Positions 14,994 to 24,137 of a stretch of 35,857 nt of DNA are shown piece by piece. Both the position numbers and the translations under genes were made by a program. The notes beneath the pieces are model-generated. The model searched no databases, was not told the DNA's origin, and was given only the letters and a program-made list of their open reading frames with translations. Each line of letters opens with the position of its first letter. Within the stretch, counting starts at the first letter, position 1. The stretch comes from Clostridia bacterium (GTDB taxonomy: Bacteria; Bacillota; Clostridia; Oscillospirales; CAG-272), in contig JAFSSR010000014.1 in NCBI GenBank assembly GCA_017450885.1, positions 1-35,857 of the forward strand, in the 5' to 3' direction.

Positions 14994-16241
14994 ATGGACG
15001 AAATAGAAAGACTTACAAAATGGATCTGGCTCTCGCTCGCCTGCGGAGCCGGAAGCTCCGTTCCGGAGACGCTGTACAGCGCGTTCGGCGATATCGACGC
15101 CATTTACGAGTCGACGGAGGAAGAATATATCTCGGTCGACGATAAAATATCCTGTCTTCCGGCGCTCTGCGACAAGTCTCTCGACCGCGCCATGCACATA
15201 CTGAAATGGTGCGAGATGAAGCGGGTCGGGGTGATCGCTCCCGACGACCCGCTCTACCCCGTGCGCCTCTACGAAACCCATTCTTTCCCCTGCGTTTTGT
15301 ACACTTACGGAAAGATACCGAATATCGACGATCATCTCGCCGTCGCCTGCGTGGGGACGCGAAAGATGACCGAATACGGAAAGAACAACGCCTACGCGAT
15401 TAGCCGCGACCTTGCCAAAGAAGGCGCCGTAATAGTCAGCGGACTTGCGCTCGGAATAGACGCGGTCTGCCACAGGGCGGCTCTCGACGCGGGCGGTCTG
15501 ACCGTCGCGGTGCTCGGATGCGGTCTTGACCGCGCTTATCCGCCCCAAAACCGCGATCTGATGATCGAGATAGCCCGGAAAGGAACGATCTTTACCGAGT
15601 TCGCGCCGTTTTCCGAGCCGGTCAAAGCCAACTTCCCCATCCGCAACAGGATAATCAGCGGGCTCTCCAACGCCGCGATGGTGTTTGAAGCGGACGCAAA
15701 CAGCGGCTCGCTTATCACCGCGCGCTATGCGAGAAAGCAGGGACGCCCCGTCTACGCCCTTCCGGGCAACGCCGGGAACCTGACCTCTGTCGGTACAAAC
15801 GAGCTGCTGACCGAAGGATACGCGAAAGCCGCGGTCAGAGCGGGCGATATACTTTACGACTTCAAGGACGTCCTTGAAAGGACAGACCGGAAAAAGCCGG
15901 CGGCTCCCCGTGAAAAGAAGATCGCCGCCCCTGTTCCGGACGCCGGTATCCCGGCGGACCTCCAAAATGGAGGGACTCCATCCCCGGAGCCCGTTCCCGA
16001 ACCGCCGAAAACCGAGCAGGTCCCGCTTTCAAAGGAAAAGTCGGACAAACTGATCTCGGAGCTCAGCTTGCTCGAAACGACGGTCTATAATATCCTTACG
16101 CTCACCGATCCGCTCAACTGCGAGCAGCTGCGCATAAGGACTTCCCTGCCGGTCAACAAGATCATGGCGGCTCTGACCATGCTCGAGGTCAAAAAGCTCA
16201 TCCTGCCCATGCCCGGCGGCGGATACGTCCGCGTCAGGTGA
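14994..16241 (+). CDS. dprA: DNA-processing protein DprA/Smf
   Basis: The protein has 415 residues. After an N-terminal helical domain comes the Rossmann-like DprA core: VGTRKMTEYG, IVSGLALGIDAVCHRAAL, FPIRNRIISGLS and DANSGSLITARYA. A Pro/Ala-rich linker (about 295-345) leads to a C-terminal winged-helix domain (about 350-415). DprA loads RecA onto incoming single-stranded DNA during natural transformation; in many Clostridia it is kept without a known competence system. The gene lies just upstream of topA, the usual Firmicutes position. Confidence 0.95.
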   Translation: MDEIERLTKWIWLSLACGAGSSVPETLYSAFGDIDAIYESTEEEYISVDDKISCLPALCDKSLDRAMHILKWCEMKRVGVIAPDDPLYPVRLYETHSFPCVLYTYGKIPNIDDHLAVACVGTRKMTEYGKNNAYAISRDLAKEGAVIVSGLALGIDAVCHRAALDAGGLTVAVLGCGLDRAYPPQNRDLMIEIARKGTIFTEFAPFSEPVKANFPIRNRIISGLSNAAMVFEADANSGSLITARYARKQGRPVYALPGNAGNLTSVGTNELLTEGYAKAAVRAGDILYDFKDVLERTDRKKPAAPREKKIAAPVPDAGIPADLQNGGTPSPEPVPEPPKTEQVPLSKEKSDKLISELSLLETTVYNILTLTDPLNCEQLRIRTSLPVNKIMAALTMLEVKKLILPMPGGGYVRVR

Positions 16242-16305
16242 TCCGTGTCAGGCGATTGAATTTTGAAAATAATTACAGCAAAGATATATTGAAAGGAATC
16301 CCCAA

Positions 16306-18567
16306 ATGGCAAACAATCTGATAATAATCGAGTCCCCCTCCAAGGCTCCCACGATAAAGTCCGCCCTCGGCTCCGGATACAAGGTCATGGCGTCCTTCGG
16401 GCACGTCCGCGATCTTCCCAAGAGCACCATGGGCGTCGATATCGAAAAGAATTTCGAGCCTCATTATATCAACATTCGCAGCAAAAACGATCTCATAAAG
16501 GATCTTAAAAAGGAAGCCCAGGCCGCCGCCAACGTCTATCTCGCAACCGACCCGGACCGCGAGGGCGAGGCGATCTCCTGGCATCTTTCAACCGCTTTGG
16601 AACTCGATCCCGCAAAGACGAAGCGCGTCACCTTCAACGAGATAACCAAGCCCGCCATCAAGGAGGCCATCCGGCATCCGCGCGATATCGACATGGACCT
16701 TGTCAATTCTCAGCAGGCGCGCAGGATACTCGACCGTATAGTCGGCTACAAGATCAGCCCGTTTTTGTGGAAGACTCTGCGCTCCGGGCTTTCCGCCGGG
16801 CGCGTACAGTCGGTCGCCACGAGGATAATCTGCGAGCGCGAGGAGGAGATCCGCGCCTTCGTCCCGTCCGAGTACTGGACGATAGAAGCCACCCTACAGA
16901 CCGAAAAAGGCGAGACCTTCAAAGCCAAATTCTACGGCGACGAGAACGGAAAGACCGAGCTTTCGGACAAGGACGTGACCGATAAGATCGTCGAAGCCGT
17001 CAAGAACGGGGATTTCATCGTCGGCAAGGTCAAAAAATCCGTCCGCTCCAAGAGCCCGCTGCCTCCGTTCATCACATCCACGCTCCAGCAGGATGCGTCC
17101 CGCAAGCTCGGATTTCAGATCCAGCGCGTTATGAAGGTCGCGCAGGAGCTTTACGAAGGTATAAACCTCGGCGCCGACAAGGGCGGCGTCACCGGTCTCA
17201 TCACATATATGCGTACCGACTCTCTCCGCGTTTCCGCGCTCGCCGCATCCGCCGCGAAGGAGTATATAATCAACAATTTCGGCGAAAAATACTATCCCGC
17301 AAAACAGAGATTTTACAAATCGCGCAAGAACGCGCAGGACGCTCACGAGGCGATCCGTCCCTCTCACTTCGAGCTCGATCCCGAATCTATAAAGGACCGT
17401 CTCTCCGCGGATCAGTACAAGCTATACAAGCTGATCTGGAGCAGATTTATTGCAAGTCAGATGGAGTCCGCTTCCTTTGACACCGTCAACGCGGACATAA
17501 ACAATTCAGGATACGTCTTCCACGCCTCCGGCTCCAACGTCCGTTTCCCCGGCTTCCTCGCCGTCTATGAGGACAACGACAGTCAGGAGAGCGACACGCG
17601 TCTGCCCGAGATCAAAGAGGGCGACAAGCTGATAAAGAAGTCGATAAAGCCGGAGCAGCACTTTACCGAGCCCCCCGCAAGATACAACGAGGCTTCGCTC
17701 GTCAAGGTGCTTGAAGAAATGGGGATCGGCCGTCCGAGCACCTTTGCGACCATCGTCACCACCGTCATCTCGCGCAACTACGTTCAGCGCGACGGCAAGG
17801 TCCTTCGTCCCACCCCTCTCGGCGAGACGACAAACAAGCTGATGCTCGAGTATTTCCCCGACATAGTGAATTACAAATTCACCGCGCAGCTCGAGGACCG
17901 TCTCGACGATATCGAGAGCGGCAAATCGACCCTTACCGGCGTGCTCGGCAGTTTTTATACCGGATTTGAAAAGGAGCTCGACGAGGCGGCGAAGAATATA
18001 GGCGGCAGGACGCTCGACATACCCGCCGAGGAGACAGATATCGTCTGCGAGCTCTGCGGCGCCAAGATGGTGGTCAAAACCGGCAGATACGGCAAGTTCG
18101 CCGCCTGCCCGAACTATCCCAAGTGCAAGAACACAAAGCCCCTTTCAAGAGACGGAAAACCGATAGTCAAGGCCGAAAAATCCGAGACGAAGCAGACCGA
18201 TATGGTGTGCGACAAGTGCGGCGCACCGATGGTGCTCCGCAGCGGAAGATACGGCAGCTTCTACGCCTGCTCGAACTATCCGAAATGCAAGAACACCAAA
18301 AAGGTCGCCCGCGAGATCGGCGTTCCCTGCCCCGAGTGCGGAGCAAAGCTGGTCCGTATGAACGCGAAGAAGGGCAACTCCTTCTTCTACAGCTGCGAGC
18401 GTTATCCCGAATGCAAATTCTCCTCCTGGGACGTCCCGCTGAATGAAAAATGCCCCGATTGCGGAAAGATGCTTTTCCGTAAAAAAGGTAAAAATCTGAT
18501 CGTTTGCGCGGACAAGGAGTGCGGTTACAAACGCGAAATCTCCGAAAGCGATGAAAAAAAGAATTAA
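16306..18567 (+). CDS. topA: DNA topoisomerase I (type IA) with four zinc ribbons
   Basis: The protein has 753 residues, with a Toprim domain (1-115, including DPDREGE at 82-88) and the type IA core. The active-site Tyr301 lies in [13 protein letters not shown]. Four C-terminal zinc ribbons (about 580-745) begin CELCG, CDKCG, CPECG and CPDCG, each with a second Cys pair. It cuts one strand to relax negative supercoils behind RNA polymerase. AAGGA precedes the ATG. The last 17 bases overlap the start of trmFO. Confidence 0.97.
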   Translation: MANNLIIIESPSKAPTIKSALGSGYKVMASFGHVRDLPKSTMGVDIEKNFEPHYINIRSKNDLIKDLKKEAQAAANVYLATDPDREGEAISWHLSTALELDPAKTKRVTFNEITKPAIKEAIRHPRDIDMDLVNSQQARRILDRIVGYKISPFLWKTLRSGLSAGRVQSVATRIICEREEEIRAFVPSEYWTIEATLQTEKGETFKAKFYGDENGKTELSDKDVTDKIVEAVKNGDFIVGKVKKSVRSKSPLPPFITSTLQQDASRKLGFQIQRVMKVAQELYEGINLGADKGGVTGLITYMRTDSLRVSALAASAAKEYIINNFGEKYYPAKQRFYKSRKNAQDAHEAIRPSHFELDPESIKDRLSADQYKLYKLIWSRFIASQMESASFDTVNADINNSGYVFHASGSNVRFPGFLAVYEDNDSQESDTRLPEIKEGDKLIKKSIKPEQHFTEPPARYNEASLVKVLEEMGIGRPSTFATIVTTVISRNYVQRDGKVLRPTPLGETTNKLMLEYFPDIVNYKFTAQLEDRLDDIESGKSTLTGVLGSFYTGFEKELDEAAKNIGGRTLDIPAEETDIVCELCGAKMVVKTGRYGKFAACPNYPKCKNTKPLSRDGKPIVKAEKSETKQTDMVCDKCGAPMVLRSGRYGSFYACSNYPKCKNTKKVAREIGVPCPECGAKLVRMNAKKGNSFFYSCERYPECKFSSWDVPLNEKCPDCGKMLFRKKGKNLIVCADKECGYKREISESDEKKN

Positions 18568-19888
18568 AGTCATAGGCGCAGGTCTCGCGGGATGCGAGGC
18601 GGCGTGGCAGGCGGCGCGGCTGGGGTGCGAGGTCGAGCTTTACGAGATGAAGCCGCAAAAGTACACCCCCGCCCATCACAGCGAGGGCTTTGCCGAGCTG
18701 GTCTGCTCCAATTCCCTGCGCTCCGCGGCGCTTACAAACGCCGTGGGACTGCTGAAAGAAGAGCTTCGCGTGCTCGGATCGCTCATCATGGAGGCGGCGG
18801 ACGCCACCCGGGTCGAAGCCGGCAGCGCTCTCGCGGTCGACAGAAAGCTGTTCTCGGAGTATATCACGGATAAGATACGTTCCTGCGAAAAGATCAGAGT
18901 GACAGACGGAGAGGTCACGGAGATACCCGCGGAGGGCGTCACGGTGATCGCCACGGGTCCCCTCACCTCCGACGCGCTCGCAGAGAAGATCAGAGAAAAG
19001 CTCGGCGCCGAGGATCTGCATTTCTTTGACGCGGCGGCTCCGATAGTAGACGCCGGGAGCATAAACTACGACAAGGCGTTTTTCGCCTCGAGATACGGCA
19101 AAGGCGACCCGTCGTCCTATCTCAACTGCCCCATGAACAAAGAGGAATACGAGGCGTTTTACAACGCCCTCATTACCGCCGAAACAGCCGAGCTGAAGGA
19201 GTTCGACCGCAAGCCGGACGTCTTCGAGGGCTGTATGCCGGTCGAGGTCATGGCAAAGCGCGGCACCGATACTTTGCGCTTCGGACCGATGAAGCCGGTA
19301 GGTCTTCCCGACCCGCGCACCGGACGGGACGCCTACGCCGCCGTTCAGCTCCGGCGCGAAAACGCCGAGGGCACGATGTACAATATCGTCGGATTTCAGA
19401 CCCACCTTACCTTCGGCGAGCAGAAGAGGGTCTTCGGTATGATACCCGGACTTGAAAACGCTTCCTTCCTGCGGTACGGGGTCATGCACCGCAATACTTT
19501 TATCGACTCTCCGAGACTTCTCGACTGTCATTATTCTCTTATTTCGGAGCCGAGACTGTTCTTTGCCGGTCAGATGACCGGGGTAGAGGGTTATATCGAG
19601 TCCTGCTCATCCGGTTTCGTTGCCGGCGTGAACGCCGCGCTCACTCTTCTCGGACGGGAGCGGACGGACTTTCCGGACGCCACGGCTATCGGCGCGCTCG
19701 CCCATTACGTCAGCAACACGGCGGTCACCGACTTCCAGCCGATGAACGTCAATTTCGGCATCATCGCCCCTCCGGAGGAGCGCGTAAAGGGCGGAAAAGC
19801 GGCGAAAAACCAGTATCTCGCCGACCGCGCTCTGGGAATAATAAAGGAAAAAACAAGGTTATTTAAGGATCAATCAGAGGTCAATTAA
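18551..19888 (+). CDS. trmFO: Folate-dependent tRNA (uracil-54) methyltransferase TrmFO
   Basis: The 445-residue protein shows the FAD-binding [11 protein letters not shown] motif near the N terminus, [17 protein letters not shown] with Cys52, and [13 protein letters not shown] with Cys228; these match the two cysteines used by the Bacillus enzyme. [20 protein letters not shown] lies near the C terminus. It makes the T54 base of tRNA using methylenetetrahydrofolate and FADH2. The start overlaps topA by 17 bases, the gene order seen in many Firmicutes. Confidence 0.96.
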   Translation: MKKRIKVIGAGLAGCEAAWQAARLGCEVELYEMKPQKYTPAHHSEGFAELVCSNSLRSAALTNAVGLLKEELRVLGSLIMEAADATRVEAGSALAVDRKLFSEYITDKIRSCEKIRVTDGEVTEIPAEGVTVIATGPLTSDALAEKIREKLGAEDLHFFDAAAPIVDAGSINYDKAFFASRYGKGDPSSYLNCPMNKEEYEAFYNALITAETAELKEFDRKPDVFEGCMPVEVMAKRGTDTLRFGPMKPVGLPDPRTGRDAYAAVQLRRENAEGTMYNIVGFQTHLTFGEQKRVFGMIPGLENASFLRYGVMHRNTFIDSPRLLDCHYSLISEPRLFFAGQMTGVEGYIESCSSGFVAGVNAALTLLGRERTDFPDATAIGALAHYVSNTAVTDFQPMNVNFGIIAPPEERVKGGKAAKNQYLADRALGIIKEKTRLFKDQSEVN

Positions 19889-19891
19889 AAA

Positions 19892-20914
19892 ATGAGGATC
19901 ATTGTTGACGTTATGAGCGGAGACAACGCTCCGCTCGAACCGATCAAAGGCGCCGTAACGGCAGCCGCAGCCTACAAAGTCGAGATCATAATGGTCGGCG
20001 ACGAAAAAGTAATAGCCGAAGTCTGCGCGGACAACGAGATCAAGCTGCCGCAGAACGTCGAGATAGTCAATTCCGACAGCGTGATCACAATGGAGGATCA
20101 CGCCCTTTCGGTAGTGCGCGAAAAAGCGGACTCCTCCATGGGGGTCTCCCTCCGTATGCTCGCCGACGGCAAAGCGGACGCCATGGTCAGCGCCGGAAAC
20201 ACGGGCGCACTGCACGCTGGCTCGACCCTGGTGGTCAGGCGTATAAAAGGGATAAAACGCTCCGCCATCTCGACCATTCTCCCGTTCGAAAACCCGACCA
20301 TGCTCATCGACTCCGGAGCCAACACCGAGGTTACGAAGGATCAGCTCGAGCAGTTCGGTATGATGGGCTCGATCTACATGAAAAAGCTCTTCAATATCAA
20401 CGATCCGCGCGTCGGCCTCGCCAACATCGGGACAGAGCCCACAAAGGGCACCAAGGCTCTCGTCGAGGCTTATGAATACCTCTCCCGGTCGGAAATGATA
20501 AACTTTATCGGCAACGTGGAGGGCAAACAGCTCCCCTTCGGGGTCTGCGACGTCATCGTCTGCGACGGGTTCACCGGGAATACGATCCTCAAGGTCACCG
20601 AGGGCATCGCCATGTACGTCATGAAGCAGATAAAAGGCGTCATGACCGCAAATCCGCTGACCAAGCTGTCGGCGCTGACGATGAAGCACCAGCTTCTCGC
20701 GCTGAAGGCGTCTTTTTCGGCGTCCGAATACGGCGGCGCCCCGATGCTGGGCATCTCCAAGCCGGTCATCAAGGCGCACGGAAGCTCCGACGCGGAGGAG
20801 ATAAAAAACTCCGTCCGCCAGGCGATCGCCTTCCTCAGCACCGGGCTGATCTTTGACATCTCGGAGGCGGTGGCAAAGCAGACGAGCGAAAGAGCGGAGG
20901 CAGGAAATGAGTGA
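19892..20914 (+). CDS. plsX: Phosphate acyltransferase PlsX
   Basis: The 340-residue protein fits PlsX: VDVMSGDNAPLEPIKGA at the N terminus (DxMGGDNAP is usual, here with Ser), VSAGNTGALHAGSTLVV, LIDSGANTEV, NIGTEPTKGT and VCDGFTGNTILK. PlsX turns acyl-ACP into acyl-phosphate, the donor for the first step of phospholipid synthesis, at the cytoplasmic face of the membrane. It starts 4 bases after trmFO and overlaps rnc by 8 bases. The acpP gene that often sits between plsX and rnc is absent. Confidence 0.95.
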   Translation: MRIIVDVMSGDNAPLEPIKGAVTAAAAYKVEIIMVGDEKVIAEVCADNEIKLPQNVEIVNSDSVITMEDHALSVVREKADSSMGVSLRMLADGKADAMVSAGNTGALHAGSTLVVRRIKGIKRSAISTILPFENPTMLIDSGANTEVTKDQLEQFGMMGSIYMKKLFNINDPRVGLANIGTEPTKGTKALVEAYEYLSRSEMINFIGNVEGKQLPFGVCDVIVCDGFTGNTILKVTEGIAMYVMKQIKGVMTANPLTKLSALTMKHQLLALKASFSASEYGGAPMLGISKPVIKAHGSSDAEEIKNSVRQAIAFLSTGLIFDISEAVAKQTSERAEAGNE

Positions 20915-21641
20915 TCTTCCCCGTCCGATAGAACAATTAGAGCAGCGAATCGGCTATGTCTTTAAGGACAAGGCCGTTATCACCCGCGCCCTCTCTCATT
21001 CCTCGTTCGCCCACGAGATGCGAAGCAAGGGCATAAACTGCCGCGACAACGAGCGTATGGAGTTTCTCGGCGACTCGGTGCTCTCCCTGATCACGAGCGA
21101 GTATCTGTTTTCCTCCCATCCGGAGATGCCGGAGGGCGAGCTTTCGCGCGTGCGCGCGGCGGCGGTATGCGAGAAGGCGCTTTCCGAATTCGCGCATGAA
21201 ATAGACCTCGGCGATTACATCCTTCTCGGTCACGGGGAGGATATGAACCGAGGCAGAGAACGCGCCTCGATACTCTCCGACGCCTTTGAAGCCATGCTGT
21301 GCGCGATCCACCTCGACGGAGGACTTGACAACGTCAAAAAGTTCCTCCTTCCCCTCGTTTCCGGAAAGATCAGGGACATTATAGATCAGGGCAGCGCGGT
21401 GGACTACAAGACCGCTCTGCAGCAGATCGTCCAGCAGGAGCACGGCGAGATCCTGCAGTACGTCGTCGTCGGTCAGCGCGGGCCCTCACACCTCCCCGTC
21501 TTTGACGTGGAGGCGCGTCTCAACAGCAACGTCATAGGCAGGGGCTCCGCTCAATCCAAGCGCGAAGCGGAACAGCTCGCCGCGAAAGAGGCGCTCACAC
21601 TGTTCGGAGAGGGAGTAAAGGAGCCCGATGAAAAAGCATAA
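20907..21641 (+). CDS. rnc: Ribonuclease III
   Basis: I start it at ATG 20907 (244 aa), with GGAGG 6 bases upstream; an earlier in-frame ATG at 20853 lies inside plsX without a ribosome site. The RNase III domain has NERMEFLGDSVLSL (Glu52, Asp56) and the second acidic pair in LSDAFEAMLCAI. A double-stranded RNA-binding domain follows (about 165-240, DYKTALQQIVQ, GRGSAQSKREAEQLAAKEAL). It cuts double-stranded RNA in rRNA maturation and mRNA control. It overlaps plsX in an ATGAGTGA arrangement and the next gene by 14 bases. Confidence 0.96.
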   Translation: MSDLPRPIEQLEQRIGYVFKDKAVITRALSHSSFAHEMRSKGINCRDNERMEFLGDSVLSLITSEYLFSSHPEMPEGELSRVRAAAVCEKALSEFAHEIDLGDYILLGHGEDMNRGRERASILSDAFEAMLCAIHLDGGLDNVKKFLLPLVSGKIRDIIDQGSAVDYKTALQQIVQQEHGEILQYVVVGQRGPSHLPVFDVEARLNSNVIGRGSAQSKREAEQLAAKEALTLFGEGVKEPDEKA

Positions 21642-22650
21642 AAATATTCCAATATTCATTCCGCATCTCGGATGCCCCAACGACTGCGTTTTCTGCAATC
21701 AGCGGACCATATCGGGGACGCGGGAGTTCGATATTTCAAGCGTTCGGCCTCAAATAGACCGGGCGCTTTCGACTATTGACGGAGAACAAACGGAGGTCCA
21801 GCTCGCCTTCTTCGGCGGCAGCTTTACCGGGATAGACCGCGCGGATATGCTCTATCTGCTCGGCGTCGGCAAGGAATACATAGACCGGGGCAAGGTTGCC
21901 TCCATACGTCTTTCCACCCGCCCGGATTACATCTCTCCCGAAATACTCGATATCCTTAAAGAGCACGGCGTCCGTTCCGTGGAGCTGGGGATACAGTCAA
22001 TGTCCGACCGCGTGCTTTCCGCCTGCGGGCGGGGGCATACCGCCGGTCAATCCCGCGCCGCCTGCGCGCTTATCAAGGAGTACGGCTTTGAGCTGGTCGG
22101 TCAGATGATGACCTCTCTTCCCTTTTCCTCACCCGAGGACGACCGAAACACGGCACGGGAAATATGCGAAATGGGGGCGGACGGAGCGAGGATCTACCCC
22201 ACCATGACCTTCAGGGGCACGGCGATGGAGGGAATGATGGAAAGGGGAGTATATACTCCTCCCTCTCTCGAAGAGTCGGTTTCGATAGCCGCGGACGTGT
22301 TTGAGATATTCGTCTCGCGCGGAGTCGAGGTGATACGAATAGGCCTTGCGGAAAGCGACGGACTGCACGCGGACGACGGCATAGTCGGCGGAGCGTATCA
22401 TCCCGCGATGGGAGAGCTTGTCGTCTCGGAGTATTACAGGAGACTGATCGCGCGAAAAATCACCGGCGCAGCGGATAAAACAGCCGGAAAAAGGGCGGTC
22501 GTTTACTGCTCTCCGGGCGAGACCTCCAAGGTGATCGGGCAAAATAGAAATAATAAAAACTTTTTTAATAATGAATACAATGTAAAAATAGAAAAAGTTA
22601 TTGAAAAAAAGGAAATTTTAAGGTATAATTGTGAAATAGATATTTTGTAA
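21628..22650 (+). CDS. Radical SAM protein, Elp3-like family
   Basis: The 340-residue protein has the radical SAM cluster motif CPNDCVFC (CxxxCxxC) near the N terminus, then AFFGGSFTG, STRPDYIS, VRSVELGIQSM and VGQMMTSLPFSS. This matches the Elongator-protein-3-like radical SAM proteins commonly encoded between rnc and smc in Clostridia. It lacks the acetyltransferase domain of Elp3. The reaction is unknown; a role in RNA modification is often proposed from the family relationship. The last 35 codons (from about 22540) are rich in Asn, Lys and Ile and very AT-rich, and contain the promoter of the next gene. It overlaps rnc by 14 bases. Confidence 0.88.
   Translation: MKKHKNIPIFIPHLGCPNDCVFCNQRTISGTREFDISSVRPQIDRALSTIDGEQTEVQLAFFGGSFTGIDRADMLYLLGVGKEYIDRGKVASIRLSTRPDYISPEILDILKEHGVRSVELGIQSMSDRVLSACGRGHTAGQSRAACALIKEYGFELVGQMMTSLPFSSPEDDRNTAREICEMGADGARIYPTMTFRGTAMEGMMERGVYTPPSLEESVSIAADVFEIFVSRGVEVIRIGLAESDGLHADDGIVGGAYHPAMGELVVSEYYRRLIARKITGAADKTAGKRAVVYCSPGETSKVIGQNRNNKNFFNNEYNVKIEKVIEKKEILRYNCEIDIL
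22601..22629 (+). promoter_or_regulatory. Sigma-A promoter inside the radical SAM gene, driving the PHP genes
   Basis: TTGAAA (22601-22606) and TATAAT (22624-22629) are separated by 17 bases, in an AT-rich island at the end of the radical SAM coding region. The first PHP gene starts 40 bases further on, with CCGGAGG as ribosome site. Confidence 0.8.
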
Positions 22651-22669
22651 TCCGGAGGAATCTGACAAA

Positions 22670-23374
22670 ATGGATTATACTTTTGCGGAGCTGCATTTCC
22701 ACACAGCGGAAACGAGCTGGTGCGGCGAGATATCCGCGGTGGACGCCATTCCGCTTTTTAAAGAAAAGGGTTACGATCTTGTAGTGGTAACCGACCACTT
22801 CAATTATGAGTATTTTTCAAACTATTACAAGTACGGAAAATGGAAGGCGCGCGTCCACGAATGGTTCGCGGGATGGTACACCGCAAAGGAAGAGGGCGAA
22901 AAATACGGAGTCACCGTGCTCCACGGCGCGGAATTCCGTTTCAGAGAGTCTTTTGCCGACTATCTTGTTTACGGTATGACCGACGAGCTCTATCACAATC
23001 ACCCCGAAATGCTTGAGATGACCTCCGCCGAGTTCTCCGTTTTCGCGCATGAGCACGGTCTGTACTTCTCGCAGGCGCATCCGTTCCGCAACGAGTTCCA
23101 GTGCGATCCCAAATACCTCGACGGTATAGAGATATACAATTTCCACCCCTCAGAGGATTCGGATAATCACCTCGCGGTCGAGGTAGCGAGGAAGAACCCT
23201 CATCTTGTCGCCACCTGCGGTCAGGACGTCCACTCGGCAAAAGCCATCCAGGGCGCAAAGACCCGTTTCTTCGGCGAGGTCAGGGATATGGACACGCTGA
23301 TAGCAAAGCTGCGGGCGAGAGAATATGATATGATACTTCCGGACGGCACCATAGTAGACCCGAGAAATCCGTAA
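22670..23374 (+). CDS. PHP-domain metal-dependent phosphoesterase (copy 1)
   Basis: The 234-residue protein is a stand-alone PHP domain. It shows HFH (His9, His11), VVTDHFNYEYF, VLHGAEF, FSQAHPFRNEF and ATCGQDVHS, which together give the His/Asp/Glu set for a two- or three-metal centre. PHP enzymes cleave phosphate ester bonds (histidinol phosphate, nucleotides, DNA ends), but some family members have other roles; the substrate cannot be told. It is followed 4 bases later by a clear paralogue. The pair sits between the radical SAM gene and smc, where many relatives have no such genes. Confidence 0.85.
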   Translation: MDYTFAELHFHTAETSWCGEISAVDAIPLFKEKGYDLVVVTDHFNYEYFSNYYKYGKWKARVHEWFAGWYTAKEEGEKYGVTVLHGAEFRFRESFADYLVYGMTDELYHNHPEMLEMTSAEFSVFAHEHGLYFSQAHPFRNEFQCDPKYLDGIEIYNFHPSEDSDNHLAVEVARKNPHLVATCGQDVHSAKAIQGAKTRFFGEVRDMDTLIAKLRAREYDMILPDGTIVDPRNP

Positions 23375-23378
23375 AGCC

Positions 23379-24098
23379 ATGGAATACACTTACGCTGAAA
23401 TGCATTTCCACACCTCGGAGACAAGCAAATGCGGCGAGGTGTCCGCGGCGGAATCCATCCCGGTATTCAAAAAGAACGGCTACGATCTGGTCTGCATAAC
23501 CGACCACTTCAACGAGAGATACTTTTCTCCAGACTGCGACAAAAAAGAGGTCTGGGCGAAGGAGATCGAGGAGTGGATGGCGGGCTGGTACGCCGCCCGC
23601 GAAGCCGCCGAGAAATGCGGGCTGACCGTTATACACGGCGTTGAAATCCAACTAAAGGGTCATTTTTGCGAGCTTCTTGTCTACGGGCTGACGGAAGACG
23701 ACTTCCGCGAGAATATCAGGATGTTCGATATGACCGTAGAAGAGCTTTCCGAAATGGCGAAGCGAAAAGGCCTGTTCATTGCCATCGCCCATCCCTTCCG
23801 CTCTTCCGATCGTCCCGACCCGAGGTTCTATCAAGGCGCGGAGATATACAACCGCGCGGAGGAGACCCGCTTCACCGAGGGATTTGATATCAATCACAAC
23901 CGGCAGGCGGCGGAGTTCGCAGAGCAGAACGGGCTGATTCCCCTGTGCGGACAGGATTTCCACGAATGGGCGCATTTCATTGGCTTCAGGACGCGCTTCC
24001 ACGGAGAAGTCAGGGACGTGAAGACCATGATCGAAAAGCTGCTTGCGCGCGAGTTCGATCTTTTACTGCCGAACGGCGTCGTCGTCCCGGCAAAATGA
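23379..24098 (+). CDS. PHP-domain metal-dependent phosphoesterase (copy 2)
   Basis: The 239-residue paralogue of the preceding gene shares its length and motif order: MHFHTSETSKCGE, CITDHFNERYF, VIHGVEIQL, AIAHPFRSSD and CGQDFHEWAH. The metal-binding residues are kept, but the middle (residues about 45-70 and 130-190) has drifted. It likely arose by an old tandem duplication, since the copies differ through most of the surface. It starts 4 bases after copy 1 and no terminator separates it from smc. Confidence 0.85.
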   Translation: MEYTYAEMHFHTSETSKCGEVSAAESIPVFKKNGYDLVCITDHFNERYFSPDCDKKEVWAKEIEEWMAGWYAAREAAEKCGLTVIHGVEIQLKGHFCELLVYGLTEDDFRENIRMFDMTVEELSEMAKRKGLFIAIAHPFRSSDRPDPRFYQGAEIYNRAEETRFTEGFDINHNRQAAEFAEQNGLIPLCGQDFHEWAHFIGFRTRFHGEVRDVKTMIEKLLAREFDLLLPNGVVVPAK

Positions 24099-24137
24099 TT
24101 ATTTCAAGCAACACTATCTATCGAAAGGAGACATGGC

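Noticed and set aside
16263..16290. TTGAAA-16-TATATT before topA as a promoter
   Set aside because: The transcript would begin at or inside the topA ribosome site, so it could not give a normally translated mRNA.
18167..19531. A 454-codon minus-strand frame opposite topA/trmFO
   Set aside because: It is antisense to two certain genes, with an Arg-rich shadow composition and no ribosome site.
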